A DNA stretch of 64,000 bases from Helicobacter sp. NHP19-012 (GTDB taxonomy: Bacteria > Campylobacterota > Campylobacteria > Campylobacterales > Helicobacteraceae), in the NCBI RefSeq assembly GCF_019703325.1, contig NZ_AP024819.1, forward strand, positions 992,001-1,056,000, given 5' to 3'. Made by a program: the position numbers and the translations under genes. A model generated the notes under the pieces. It searched no databases. It was not told the origin of the DNA and worked only from the letters and a program-made list of their open reading frames with translations. This document shows, piece after piece, positions 8,663-17,235 of this stretch (positions within the stretch are counted from its first letter, which is position 1; each line of letters opens with the position of its first letter).

Positions 8663-11600
8663 TGATTAACGCGATCATTTCGCTCTGCCTCAAGAATAAA
8701 CTGATCGTTTTAATGGGGACCTTCTTGCTCTTTTTGATTTCTCTTTGGGCGATCCAAAACACCCGTTTAGACGCTTTGCCCGATCTCTCGCCCACGCAGG
8801 TGGTCGTGCAGGTGAGCTACCCCAACCAAAGCCCGCAGGTGGTGCAAGAGCAGGCGGTTTATCCGTTGGTGGCTAATTTTATGGGGATCGCCGACATTGA
8901 AACCGTGCGGGGGATCTCCAGCTATGAAACGGGCTTGGTCTACATCATCTTTAAAGACGGCGTGGATTTGTATTTTGCCCGCGATCGGGTGAGCGAGCAA
9001 ATGGCGCGGGTGAAATTGCCCGCTGGGGTGAAAGTAGAAATGGGGAGCGACTCGACTTCCATTGGCTGGGCGTATCAATACGCCCTAACGAGCAAAACCA
9101 AGAGCCTAGCCGAGCTTAAGACCTTGCAGGATTTTTATTACCGCTATGCGCTTTTAGGCGTGGATGGGGTGAGCGAGGTGGCGAGTGTGGGGGGCTTTGA
9201 GAAAAATTACGAAGTTACCCTAGACAACGATGCGTTAGTCAAATACGATCTAAGCGTACAAGATGTGGTCAATGCCATTAAAAAGTCCAATAACGACACG
9301 GGCGGGGGGATTATCCTAGAAAACGGCTTTGAAAAGATCATCCACGCACAGGGCTACACCAAAAGCCTAAAGGATTTGGGCGAGATTGTGCTAAAAACCC
9401 CTAATCTCACCCCCATTAAGCTTAAAGATGTCGCCACCTTGAATTTAACCCCAAAGCCCCGCCGTTCGGTGGCAAACTTAAACGGCACACAAGAAGTCGT
9501 GGGGGGGATTGTGATGGTGCGTTACCACGCCGACACCTATCGCATTTTAGAACGCATCAAAGCCAAGATCGCCCGTTTGCAAGAGGGCAACCCCGATGTG
9601 AAGATTGTGCCCGTGTATGATCGAAGCGAGCTCATTAAAAAAGGTGTGGATAATCTCATCCACACGCTCATAGAGGAGAGTGTGATCGTGCTTGCCGTGA
9701 TCGCCCTGTTTCTCTTGCACTTTAGAAGTGCGCTGGTGGTGATCATCACTTTGCCCCTTTGTGTGTGCCTAAGCTTCTTACTCATGCACTTTTTTAACAT
9801 TGAGGCGAGTATCATGAGTTTAGGGGGGATCGCCATTGCTATAGGGGCGATGGTGGATGCGGCGATCGTGATGGTGGAAAACGCCCACAAACACTTAAGC
9901 CACGCCAATATAGAGAACGACCAAGAACGCCAAGAGGCGATCATCGCTGGGGTGAAACAAGTGGGACCGGCGATCTTCTTTGCCTTAATGATCATCGTGG
10001 TGTCTTTCTTGCCCATCTTTGATCTCAGCGGACAAGAAAAACGCCTTTTCTCCCCCCTAGCCTACACCAAAACCTTCGCCATGCTTGTAGGGGCTTTGCT
10101 CTCTATCAGTGTCGTGCCGATTTTAATGCTCTTTTTTATCAAGGGCAAAATCATAGAGGAATCTAAAAACCCCATCAACGCCTTTTTCATTAAAGTTTAT
10201 GGGGTGTGTTTGACCTTTGTTCTACGCTTTAGATGGGTGTTCTTAGCCCTTAGCGTGGTGGGTCTTGGCGGGCTTTACTTTGTGTATAAAAAACTCAACT
10301 GGGAGTTCATCCCTGCCATTAACGAGGGGGTGGTGATGTATATGCCCGTAACCACCAACGCCGTTGGCATTGACACGGCTAAAAAATATTTAGAAGAAGC
10401 CAATAAGCGCATTAAGGCGATCCCTGAAGTCAAGCAAGTCTTTGGCAAGGCAGGGCGGGCTAATAGCAGCACGGACGCCGCAGCCCTATCCATGCTCGAA
10501 ACCTACATTGAGCTAAAACCCAAGAGTGAGTGGCGGCCGGGCATGACTTATAAAAAACTAAGGGACTTGTTAGAGCACACTTTGCAGCTTAAAGGGCTTG
10601 TCAATTCTTGGACCTACCCCATTAGAGGCCGCATTGACATGCTCTTAACGGGGATTCGCACCCCTTTAGGCATTAAACTTTATGGCAAAGACCCCTACTT
10701 GCTCCAAGATTTGGCGATCCAAATGGAGCAAAAGTTAAAAACCCTGCCCCAAAGTTTATCCGTCTTTGCTGAGAAGTCTAACAATGGCTACTACCTCAAT
10801 GTGGATTTACGCCCTGAAAAATTGGCGCAATACAACCTCACCAAAGAGGCGGTGCTAAATATGGTAAGCTTTGGCTTAGGCGGAGCAAATATCACCACCC
10901 TAATCGATGGCGTGGAGAGTTATCCCATCTCTGTGCGTTTAAAAGACACTGAGCGCAACAACATACAAGCCCTGCAAAATCTCTACATTAAAACCCCTGC
11001 AGCAAGCTATGTCCCCTTAAGGGAGTTTGCCAATGTCTATTATGAAAACGCCCCTGCGGTGCTTAAAAGCGAGAAGGGATTAAATGTGCACTTCATTTAC
11101 ATTGTGCCTAAAAATGGGGTGAGCTCAGAGAGTTACCGCGAGGCGGCGATCAAGGCCCTAGAGAGTTTGCACCTACCTAGTGGGTATTACTACGAGTTTT
11201 CGGGTGAAAGCCAATACTTAGACGAAGCCTTTGCGACTCTAAAATACATTGTGCCCATGAGCATTTTCATCATCTTTCTCTTAATCGTGTTTGCACTCAA
11301 AAGCACCACGAACTCTTTGCTTTGCTTCTTTAGCCTACCCTTTGCCTTTTTGGGCGGTCTTGTTTTCATGAAACTTTGGGGCTTGAATTTAAGCATCGCC
11401 GCGTTGGTGGGCTTTTTGGCTCTTTTAGGCGTGGCAAGCGAAACGGCGATTGTGATGATCATTTACTTAGAGGACGCTTACCAAAACTTCTTAAAAGAAG
11501 CCGAGCAGACCAGCAGCAAACTCAAAGAGGCGATCATGCACGGGGCGGTGCAAAGGGTGCGCCCTAAGTTAATGACTTTTTTTAGTATCCTAGTTTCTCT

Positions 11601-11775
11601 TGTGCCCATCATGTATTCGCATGGCGTGGGCTCGGAGATCATGCACTCCATCGCCGCCCCCATGCTAGGCGGGATGATCACTAGCGTGATCCTCACCCTT
11701 TTTATCATCCCCACCGCCTACTTTGTGATCAAAAACGCGCGTTTAAAAGTGAGCGCTCTTACAAAAATACCCTAA
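8659..11775 (+). CDS. crdD: CrdD, heavy-metal RND efflux transporter (CusA/CzcA family)
   Basis: A 1038-residue RND pump of normal family length with 12 predicted membrane segments and two large periplasmic loops. The heavy-metal RND signature with its proton-relay Asp is seen in GAMVDAAIVMVENAHKHL in the TM4 region. The N-terminal TRLDALPDLSPTQVVVQVSY is typical of CusA/CzcA. It probably exports Cu(I), as inferred from crdA and the H. pylori operon. Other heavy metals (Co/Zn/Cd, as for CznA) cannot be excluded from the protein alone. It is the last gene of the crd operon. Confidence 0.93.
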   Translation: MMINAIISLCLKNKLIVLMGTFLLFLISLWAIQNTRLDALPDLSPTQVVVQVSYPNQSPQVVQEQAVYPLVANFMGIADIETVRGISSYETGLVYIIFKDGVDLYFARDRVSEQMARVKLPAGVKVEMGSDSTSIGWAYQYALTSKTKSLAELKTLQDFYYRYALLGVDGVSEVASVGGFEKNYEVTLDNDALVKYDLSVQDVVNAIKKSNNDTGGGIILENGFEKIIHAQGYTKSLKDLGEIVLKTPNLTPIKLKDVATLNLTPKPRRSVANLNGTQEVVGGIVMVRYHADTYRILERIKAKIARLQEGNPDVKIVPVYDRSELIKKGVDNLIHTLIEESVIVLAVIALFLLHFRSALVVIITLPLCVCLSFLLMHFFNIEASIMSLGGIAIAIGAMVDAAIVMVENAHKHLSHANIENDQERQEAIIAGVKQVGPAIFFALMIIVVSFLPIFDLSGQEKRLFSPLAYTKTFAMLVGALLSISVVPILMLFFIKGKIIEESKNPINAFFIKVYGVCLTFVLRFRWVFLALSVVGLGGLYFVYKKLNWEFIPAINEGVVMYMPVTTNAVGIDTAKKYLEEANKRIKAIPEVKQVFGKAGRANSSTDAAALSMLETYIELKPKSEWRPGMTYKKLRDLLEHTLQLKGLVNSWTYPIRGRIDMLLTGIRTPLGIKLYGKDPYLLQDLAIQMEQKLKTLPQSLSVFAEKSNNGYYLNVDLRPEKLAQYNLTKEAVLNMVSFGLGGANITTLIDGVESYPISVRLKDTERNNIQALQNLYIKTPAASYVPLREFANVYYENAPAVLKSEKGLNVHFIYIVPKNGVSSESYREAAIKALESLHLPSGYYYEFSGESQYLDEAFATLKYIVPMSIFIIFLLIVFALKSTTNSLLCFFSLPFAFLGGLVFMKLWGLNLSIAALVGFLALLGVASETAIVMIIYLEDAYQNFLKEAEQTSSKLKEAIMHGAVQRVRPKLMTFFSILVSLVPIMYSHGVGSEIMHSIAAPMLGGMITSVILTLFIIPTAYFVIKNARLKVSALTKIP

Positions 11776-11800
11776 CAAAGTTAAACTCATAGCTCAAGCG

Positions 11801-11835
11801 GTGTATAAACCCTACTGCCGATTGTCGGCATACAC
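11801..11835 (+). terminator. Hairpin downstream of crdD (possible terminator or 3' stabiliser)
   Basis: A perfect inner stem TGCCGA-TTG-TCGGCA (11816-11830) is flanked by GTGTA (11801-11805) and TACAC (11831-11835), giving an extended stem with an asymmetric bulge. There is no T-run after it, so it is not a classical intrinsic terminator. It may protect the 3' end of the crd transcript. Confidence 0.45.
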
Positions 11836-11929
11836 ACCAAGGACAACAAAGAGAGTAAGGATTTATTCAGCCCCAAGTTTGACACACACAGAAAACGCCT
11901 TTTTGCGAGGATATAGCGTATTAAAAGCC

Positions 11930-12598
11930 CTAATGGGGCAGCTTAAGGCATGCGCGTTTTAGAAACACTTGCACTTGCTTTAAGGCGTTAAAGCGGTGCG
12001 AGATTTGGTTTTTCTCCTCAATGTTGTCTATAGTGGTGTGGTAGCCCTTGGGGATAAAAAGCGGGTCGTAGCCAAAGGCATTAGGCTTTAAGGGGGCTTT
12101 AACAACCCTGCCTAAGCACTCCCCCCTAAAGCTTTGGCTAACCTCTTGTCCGCCCACCCGTCCACGTAGAGCCGCCACACACACAAAACAAGCGGGTGAC
12201 TCTAAAAGCCCTAATATGTCTAAACACGCCAAGAGTTTGCGGTTGTTCTCTATGTCGCTTGAAGACGCACTAGGGGGCATAAAATTGCCCCTTACAATTT
12301 CTTTTGCACCCTCTTTAATGTTGGCAAAGCGCGCGCTGTAAATGCCCGGATATCCGCCCAAAGCCTCCACGCACAGCCCACTATCCTCTGCCAGCACTAA
12401 AAAGTCTTGCAATTTGTCCGCCAAAAAGGGATAAAGTGCCTGCGCTTTTAGGTGGGCGTTCTCTTCAAAACTCTGAGCACTCTCCACCACTTCTACACGC
12501 CCTAAAAGGCGGGTGTAGGGTAACACTTCCTGCCCTAAAATGGCTTGCACTTCGGCGCATTTATGGGCGTTGTTGCTAAAAAAGATTAAAGGTAACAC
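11930..12598 (-). CDS. rdgB: XTP/dITP diphosphatase (RdgB/HAM1 family)
   Basis: It hydrolyses non-canonical purine triphosphates (dITP, XTP) to monophosphates, keeping deaminated bases out of DNA. The 222-residue product has the family N-terminus IFFSNNAHKCAEVQAIL, the substrate and metal motifs SFEENAHLKAQA and EDSGLCVEALGGYPGIYSAR, and the C-terminal AFGYDPLF. Slightly longer than the usual 195-205 residues. It stands alone between the crd and hyp operons and is divergent from hypB. Confidence 0.93.
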   Translation of the reverse strand: MLPLIFFSNNAHKCAEVQAILGQEVLPYTRLLGRVEVVESAQSFEENAHLKAQALYPFLADKLQDFLVLAEDSGLCVEALGGYPGIYSARFANIKEGAKEIVRGNFMPPSASSSDIENNRKLLACLDILGLLESPACFVCVAALRGRVGGQEVSQSFRGECLGRVVKAPLKPNAFGYDPLFIPKGYHTTIDNIEEKNQISHRFNALKQVQVFLKRACLKLPH

Positions 12599-12650
12599 GC
12601 AGACATTTTAGCCTTTTTGGCTTGCAAAGAGATTATTAAACCTTTTGTGC

Positions 12651-12656
12651 TAATAT
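12651..12656 (+). promoter_or_regulatory. Predicted -10 element of the hypBCD promoter
   Basis: TAATAT lies 28 bp before the hypB ATG, in an AT-rich leader followed by AGGAG. This fits Helicobacter sigma-80 promoters, which depend mainly on the -10 box. No clear -35 is seen. Confidence 0.45.
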
Positions 12657-12683
12657 TGGGGGTTTTTAAACTTAGGAGCAGAC

Positions 12684-13418
12684 ATGGTAGAAGCAACTAC
12701 AAGAGAACAAAACTTAAACAACAACCCCAACTTGAGTAAAAAAGATGTCAAGGTGGTGGAGAAAATTTTAAGCAAGAACGATTTAAAAGCCCTTGAAATG
12801 AAGGAACGCTACACAGCAGACGGGCTGTATGTGTTGAACTTCATGAGTTCCCCCGGGAGCGGCAAAACCACGCTGTTAGAGAATCTAGCCAGCTTTGAAG
12901 ATTTTAAATTCTGCGTGATCGAGGGGGATTTACAGACAAACCGCGATGCTGATAGGCTCGTCAAAAAAGGCGTGGCTGCCCAGCAAATCACCACGGGGGA
13001 GGCGTGCCACTTGGAGGCGGCGATGTTAGAGGGGGCTTATGACATTTTAAAAGACAAGGGTGCGGTTGCGGCTAGCGATTATTTGGTGATTGAAAATGTC
13101 GGCAACTTGGTTTGCCCCTCTAGCTACAACTTGGGCGCAGCGATGAATATTGTTTTGCTCTCCACGCCTGAAGGCGATGACAAGGTGCTCAAATACCCCA
13201 GCATGTTTTTATGCGCCGATGCCGTGGTGGTGAGCAAGGCGGATTTGATGGATGTCTTTGGCTTTAGAATCTCTCAGGTGCAAGAAGACATGGATAAACT
13301 CAAACCAAATACCCCCATTTTCACCCTAAGCTCTAAAGATAGGGCAAGTTTAGAAGCCTTTAAAGACTTCATCGTGTCAAGAAGGGCTGAGAATTACCAA
13401 TCCACCCACGCCTTCTAA
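12684..13418 (+). CDS. hypB: Hydrogenase/urease nickel-insertion GTPase HypB
   Basis: HypB uses GTP hydrolysis to deliver nickel to [NiFe]-hydrogenase and, in Helicobacter, also supports urease. The 244-residue protein has the P-loop SSPGSGKTT (about residues 53-61), metal-site residues in GEACHLEAAM and in NLVCPSSYNLG, and switch/base motifs such as VVVSKADLMD. It lacks the His-rich N-terminal nickel-storage stretch of some homologues, as in H. pylori. An AGGAG ribosome-binding site lies before the ATG. The stop overlaps the hypC start by one base. Confidence 0.97.
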   Translation: MVEATTREQNLNNNPNLSKKDVKVVEKILSKNDLKALEMKERYTADGLYVLNFMSSPGSGKTTLLENLASFEDFKFCVIEGDLQTNRDADRLVKKGVAAQQITTGEACHLEAAMLEGAYDILKDKGAVAASDYLVIENVGNLVCPSSYNLGAAMNIVLLSTPEGDDKVLKYPSMFLCADAVVVSKADLMDVFGFRISQVQEDMDKLKPNTPIFTLSSKDRASLEAFKDFIVSRRAENYQSTHAF

Positions 13419-13651
13419 TGTGTTTGGCGATCCCCTCTAAGGTCATTGCCCTACAAGGCAACACGGCGACTTTAGAAACTTTGGGCGTGCAAAGGCAGGC
13501 GAGCTTGGATTTGATAGACGAGCCGCTAGAAGTGGGGGATTTCGTGCTCTTGCATGTGGGCTTTGTGGTGGGCAAGATCGACACTGATGAAGCCCTAGAG
13601 TCTTTAAAACTTTACGCCGAGATGATCGCCAAAATGGATCAAGATGGCTGA
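13418..13651 (+). CDS. hypC: Hydrogenase maturation chaperone HypC
   Basis: A 77-residue HypC/HupF protein that works with HypD in assembling the Fe(CN)2CO centre and passes it to the hydrogenase large subunit. The start MCLAIPSKV has the essential Cys2. The coding region overlaps hypB at its start and hypD by 8 bp at its end, so the three are translationally coupled. Confidence 0.96.
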   Translation: MCLAIPSKVIALQGNTATLETLGVQRQASLDLIDEPLEVGDFVLLHVGFVVGKIDTDEALESLKLYAEMIAKMDQDG

Positions 13652-14744
13652 TTTGATCGACTCGTTTAGGGATAAACACACCATTTTAGCCCTAGTGAGC
13701 CAAATCAAAAAAGAGAGCATAGGACTCAAAACCCCCTTTAAGATCATGGAAGTGTGTGGGGGGCACACGCATGCTTTAATGCGCTATGGCTTATTAAATC
13801 TCTTGCAAGATACCCCCCTAGACTTTGTGCATGGCCCGGGTTGCCCTGTGTGCGTGATGCCCAAATTACGCATTGATGAAGCCATTGCCCTAGCCCAAAT
13901 GCCAAATACAATTTTGATCACCCTTGCGGATTTAATGCGTGTGCCCGGCAGTAAGGGCAGTTTGCAATCTTTAAGGGCACAAGGGGCAGATGTACGCTTT
14001 GCCTACGCCCCCTTACAAGCCCTAGAAGTGGCGATACAAAACCCCGATAAAAAGGTGGTCTTTGTGGCGATCGGCTTTGAAACCACCACGCCAATGACCG
14101 CAAGCCTTCTATTGCAAGCAAAGGAAAAAGGAATAAAAAACCTTTTCATACACAATAACCATGTCCTTGTGCCTCCTAGCGTGCAAGCGGTGCTAAAGAA
14201 CTCTAAGATCGATGCCCTCATCGCCCCCTCGCATGTGAGTGTGATCACGGGGGCTAAGATTTATAGACCTTTGCTGGATTTGTTTAAAATCCCCATTGTG
14301 GTGGCGGGCTTTGAGCCTGTGGACATGCTCGATGGCATTTTACGCATTGTGCGCCAAGCTCTAAAGAAACAAACCCTTTTAGAGATCCAATACAGCCGGG
14401 CGGTGAGCTTTGAGGGCAATTTAAAGGCGCAAAGTTTGATCGCTGAGACTATGCAAGTGCGTGAAAACTTTGAGTGGCGAGGATTGGGAGAAATCCCATT
14501 TTCGGCAATGCAAATGCGCCCCGAGTTTGCGGATTTTGACGTTGAAGTGGTCTTTGCTGAGTTCTTGCCAAAGGCGAGCGCATTAGAGCCTAAAAACTGC
14601 CTATGTGGGGAGATCTTAAAAGGACTTGCCAAACCTTTGGATTGCACCTTGTTTAACAAGGCTTGCACACCTAGCCACCCCGTGGGGGCATGCATGGTGA
14701 GCGCAGAAGGGGCTTGTGCGGCGTATTATAAATACCTTAGTTAG
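13644..14744 (+). CDS. hypD: Hydrogenase maturation Fe-S protein HypD
   Basis: HypD is the scaffold on which the cyanide and carbonyl ligands are attached to iron. The 366-residue protein shows the three conserved blocks: EVCGGHTHALMRYG (about residue 31), HGPGCPVCVMP (about 63) and a C-terminal 4Fe-4S cysteine set in NCLCGEILKG ... NKACTPSHPVGACMVS. It overlaps hypC upstream and ends convergently with the M16 gene by 8 bp. Confidence 0.96.
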   Translation: MADLIDSFRDKHTILALVSQIKKESIGLKTPFKIMEVCGGHTHALMRYGLLNLLQDTPLDFVHGPGCPVCVMPKLRIDEAIALAQMPNTILITLADLMRVPGSKGSLQSLRAQGADVRFAYAPLQALEVAIQNPDKKVVFVAIGFETTTPMTASLLLQAKEKGIKNLFIHNNHVLVPPSVQAVLKNSKIDALIAPSHVSVITGAKIYRPLLDLFKIPIVVAGFEPVDMLDGILRIVRQALKKQTLLEIQYSRAVSFEGNLKAQSLIAETMQVRENFEWRGLGEIPFSAMQMRPEFADFDVEVVFAEFLPKASALEPKNCLCGEILKGLAKPLDCTLFNKACTPSHPVGACMVSAEGACAAYYKYLS

Positions 14745-16185
14745 CCTTTTTTTGTTCCTCTTTACCCACAGATTTATTGTATTTGGGGTTTTTTGGATCC
14801 ATCGTTACGATGCTAAAGCTTAGGTCGTTGATCTCTGTGTGGGACTTGATGTAGTCGTTGATTTCTTTTAGAGTCATGTTTTTGATCCGATCGAGCATGA
14901 TGGCATCGTAGTTTAGGGGCAAGCCTAAGTAGAAATTATGAAACTTGCTAGTGAGGCGTTTGCTGATCGTTTCATTAGCTAGAGGTTCTGAGCCTAGCAA
15001 GAATTTTTTCGCCCCGTCTAATTCCTCTTGCGTGATCCCCTTTTCGACAAATTCTTTAATCACTTTTTTGACTAAGGCGATGCTCTTATCCTGATTTTCT
15101 AGTTTGGTTTGTAGATAACCTGTGGTGCAATTGATGATACGTGAGAGTTGGATACGCATATACGCGCTGTAAGCCAAGCCCTCTTTAACCCGAATAATAT
15201 CCATTAAACGCGAGCCAAACCCACTAGAACCTAGCACAAAGCCCATCACTTTAGCTAGGGGTAGGTCTTTTTCTAGGTCTTTCATGTGGAAGGGTGAGCC
15301 AAAGTAGATATAGGCTTGTTGGCTGTCCTTGTAAATGATTTTGGTTTCGGGCTTTTGGGTGGTGTCAAAGTAAGGGGTGAAAAAAGGCTTGTTGGAGGGC
15401 AAAGCCTCTAAGGTGGGTTTCAAAGCTTCTAGGGTTTTATCAATATCTAAATCCCCCCCCATGACAATGATTAACCGCTCAATGTCTAGCGCGTCCTCTA
15501 GGCGTTTTTTGACATCCTCCAAAGAGATCGATTTAATGCTCTTGGGTGTGCCTGTGGCAGGGTGGGCTAGAGGGGTGCCTGCAAAAAGAATTTCATTTAA
15601 ACCTAGCTGCGCCACATAGTCAAAATTGCTCTCTTTATTCAAGGCGGCGGCGACCATGTGCTGTTGGACCTTCTCTAGTGCTCTGGGTGTAAGGTTGGGT
15701 GAGAGCAAGAGATCGTGTAAATAACCTATGGCTTTGCCCTCATACTCTTTTAAAAAGCTCAAGTCAATGTGCAAAGACTCTAGGCGGATATCTGCATCCA
15801 AAGTGATGGCTAATTGCTCCAACTGCTCGGCAAAGGCGACATTGCCTAACTCCTTCGTGCCCTTATTTAGTATGCCGGCACTGAGCTTTGATAAGCCGTA
15901 TTTGTCCTTGTCCATGATATTGCCCCCACCCATGAACATCAGCTTGATCGTCCCCATGGGCAACAAGTGGTTGTCCTCGTAAATCACAGGGATTTTTACC
16001 CCCTTAACCTCAAAGTAATGGATCCCCTCGCCCACCTCGTCGCGTTTGATCACTTCTGCGGTCTTTTCTTGCGTCTTTATTTTTGTTGGCATGTTCTCTC
16101 CCTTATAAGTTCTAAACACTATGAGAAGTATAGCCACTAGGGCTAAGATCAAAACATAGCGCACACTGCGGACTTTGTTAGACAT
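14737..16185 (-). CDS. ymxG: M16-family peptidase homologue lacking the zinc motif
   Basis: A 482-residue membrane-anchored or exported protein with one N-terminal hydrophobic segment (VRYVLILALVAILLIVF, about residues 8-24) and two M16 domains. At the place where active members have HxxEH, this one reads YGLSKLSAGILNKGT, so the zinc ligands are missing. The second half keeps the R/Y-rich M16 C-terminal features (GLAYSAYMRI). It is probably the non-catalytic partner of a heterodimer with a separate active M16 protease, like the H. pylori YmxG/PqqE pair. The order bamA-mqnC-M16 is that of H. pylori. The start overlaps the mqnC end. Confidence 0.85.
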   Translation of the reverse strand: MSNKVRSVRYVLILALVAILLIVFRTYKGENMPTKIKTQEKTAEVIKRDEVGEGIHYFEVKGVKIPVIYEDNHLLPMGTIKLMFMGGGNIMDKDKYGLSKLSAGILNKGTKELGNVAFAEQLEQLAITLDADIRLESLHIDLSFLKEYEGKAIGYLHDLLLSPNLTPRALEKVQQHMVAAALNKESNFDYVAQLGLNEILFAGTPLAHPATGTPKSIKSISLEDVKKRLEDALDIERLIIVMGGDLDIDKTLEALKPTLEALPSNKPFFTPYFDTTQKPETKIIYKDSQQAYIYFGSPFHMKDLEKDLPLAKVMGFVLGSSGFGSRLMDIIRVKEGLAYSAYMRIQLSRIINCTTGYLQTKLENQDKSIALVKKVIKEFVEKGITQEELDGAKKFLLGSEPLANETISKRLTSKFHNFYLGLPLNYDAIMLDRIKNMTLKEINDYIKSHTEINDLSFSIVTMDPKNPKYNKSVGKEEQKKAN

Positions 16186-17227
16186 GGTAGCGTTTTAAGA
16201 TTTCGTAAGCCGTGTTGCGTTTGGCTGCCTTGCTACCAATGTCCGCAATCAAGTGCACCATTTCCTGCTCGTTTAAGCAAAAGCTCGTGCCCGCCGCCTT
16301 GACGACATTTTCCTCCATCATCACACTCCCTAAATCATTCGCCCCAAAGAGCAAGGCTAACTGCCCGATAAACGCCCCCTGTGTTACCCAAGAACTTTGG
16401 ATATTTCTAACATTATCTAAAAATAACCGACTGCAAGCTAACAAACGCAAATAGCGGTTAGAACTTGCCTTTTTAATGTGGGGCATTTCTTGCTGCAAGG
16501 GGGTAAAGTCTGGCTGAAAGCTCCACAAAATGAACGCCCGAAACCCCCCCGTCTCATCTTGCAAGTTACGCACCCGCTCCAAATGCTCGGCGATGTCCTC
16601 ATCAGTGTCTGTCGTGCCAAACATCATGGTCGCCGTGCTTTTAATCCCAAGCTTATGCGCTTCCTTATGCACCTCAATCCAACGATCGGCACTGAGTTTC
16701 TTAGGCGCGATTTTCGCCCTAACCCGATCGCTTAAAATCTCTGCTCCTGCCCCCGGAATTGAGCTTAAGCCCGCCGCCTTCAAACGCTCCAACACTTCTT
16801 GCAAAGACAGCCTAGAAACTTTGGCGATGTAGTCGATCTCCACCGCTGAAAAGCCGTGTATGGTGATCGTGGGAAACTTCTTAGCAATATGGGCGACTAG
16901 GTTTTCGTAGTAATCAATTTTAAGCTGTGGGTGCACCCCGCCTTGAAAGAGGATTTGCGTCCCCCCAATGGCTAGCAACTCCTCAATCTTTTTATCGATC
17001 GTTTCAAAGTCCAAAATATAGGCGTCCTTATCCTTGAGCGTGCGCTTAAAGGCGCAAAACTTACAATCCACAAAGCAAATATTTGTGTAATTAATATTGC
17101 GATCCACAATAAAGGTCGTGGTGTTCTCGGGGTGCAGCTCCTCTTTTTTAGCCAATGCCATTTGCCCCAACTCTTTGAGGGGTTTATTTGCCATGTAGTC
17201 TAATAATTCCGTTCTACTTAAGCGCAT
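16178..17227 (-). CDS. mqnC: Dehypoxanthine futalosine cyclase (radical SAM)
   Basis: MqnC cyclises dehypoxanthine futalosine in the futalosine route to menaquinone, the only quinone route in Helicobacter. The 349-residue protein carries the radical-SAM cysteine set in NICFVDCKFCAF (about residues 50-61), the downstream glycine motif IGGTQILFQGGVHPQLKIDY region and SIPGAGAEILSDRVR. It lies 8 bp after bamA and overlaps the M16 gene. It is distinguished from MqnE by this sequence and by its position between bamA and M16, as in H. pylori. Confidence 0.94.
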   Translation of the reverse strand: MRLSRTELLDYMANKPLKELGQMALAKKEELHPENTTTFIVDRNINYTNICFVDCKFCAFKRTLKDKDAYILDFETIDKKIEELLAIGGTQILFQGGVHPQLKIDYYENLVAHIAKKFPTITIHGFSAVEIDYIAKVSRLSLQEVLERLKAAGLSSIPGAGAEILSDRVRAKIAPKKLSADRWIEVHKEAHKLGIKSTATMMFGTTDTDEDIAEHLERVRNLQDETGGFRAFILWSFQPDFTPLQQEMPHIKKASSNRYLRLLACSRLFLDNVRNIQSSWVTQGAFIGQLALLFGANDLGSVMMEENVVKAAGTSFCLNEQEMVHLIADIGSKAAKRNTAYEILKRYHV

Positions 17228-17235
17228 GTGTTCTC

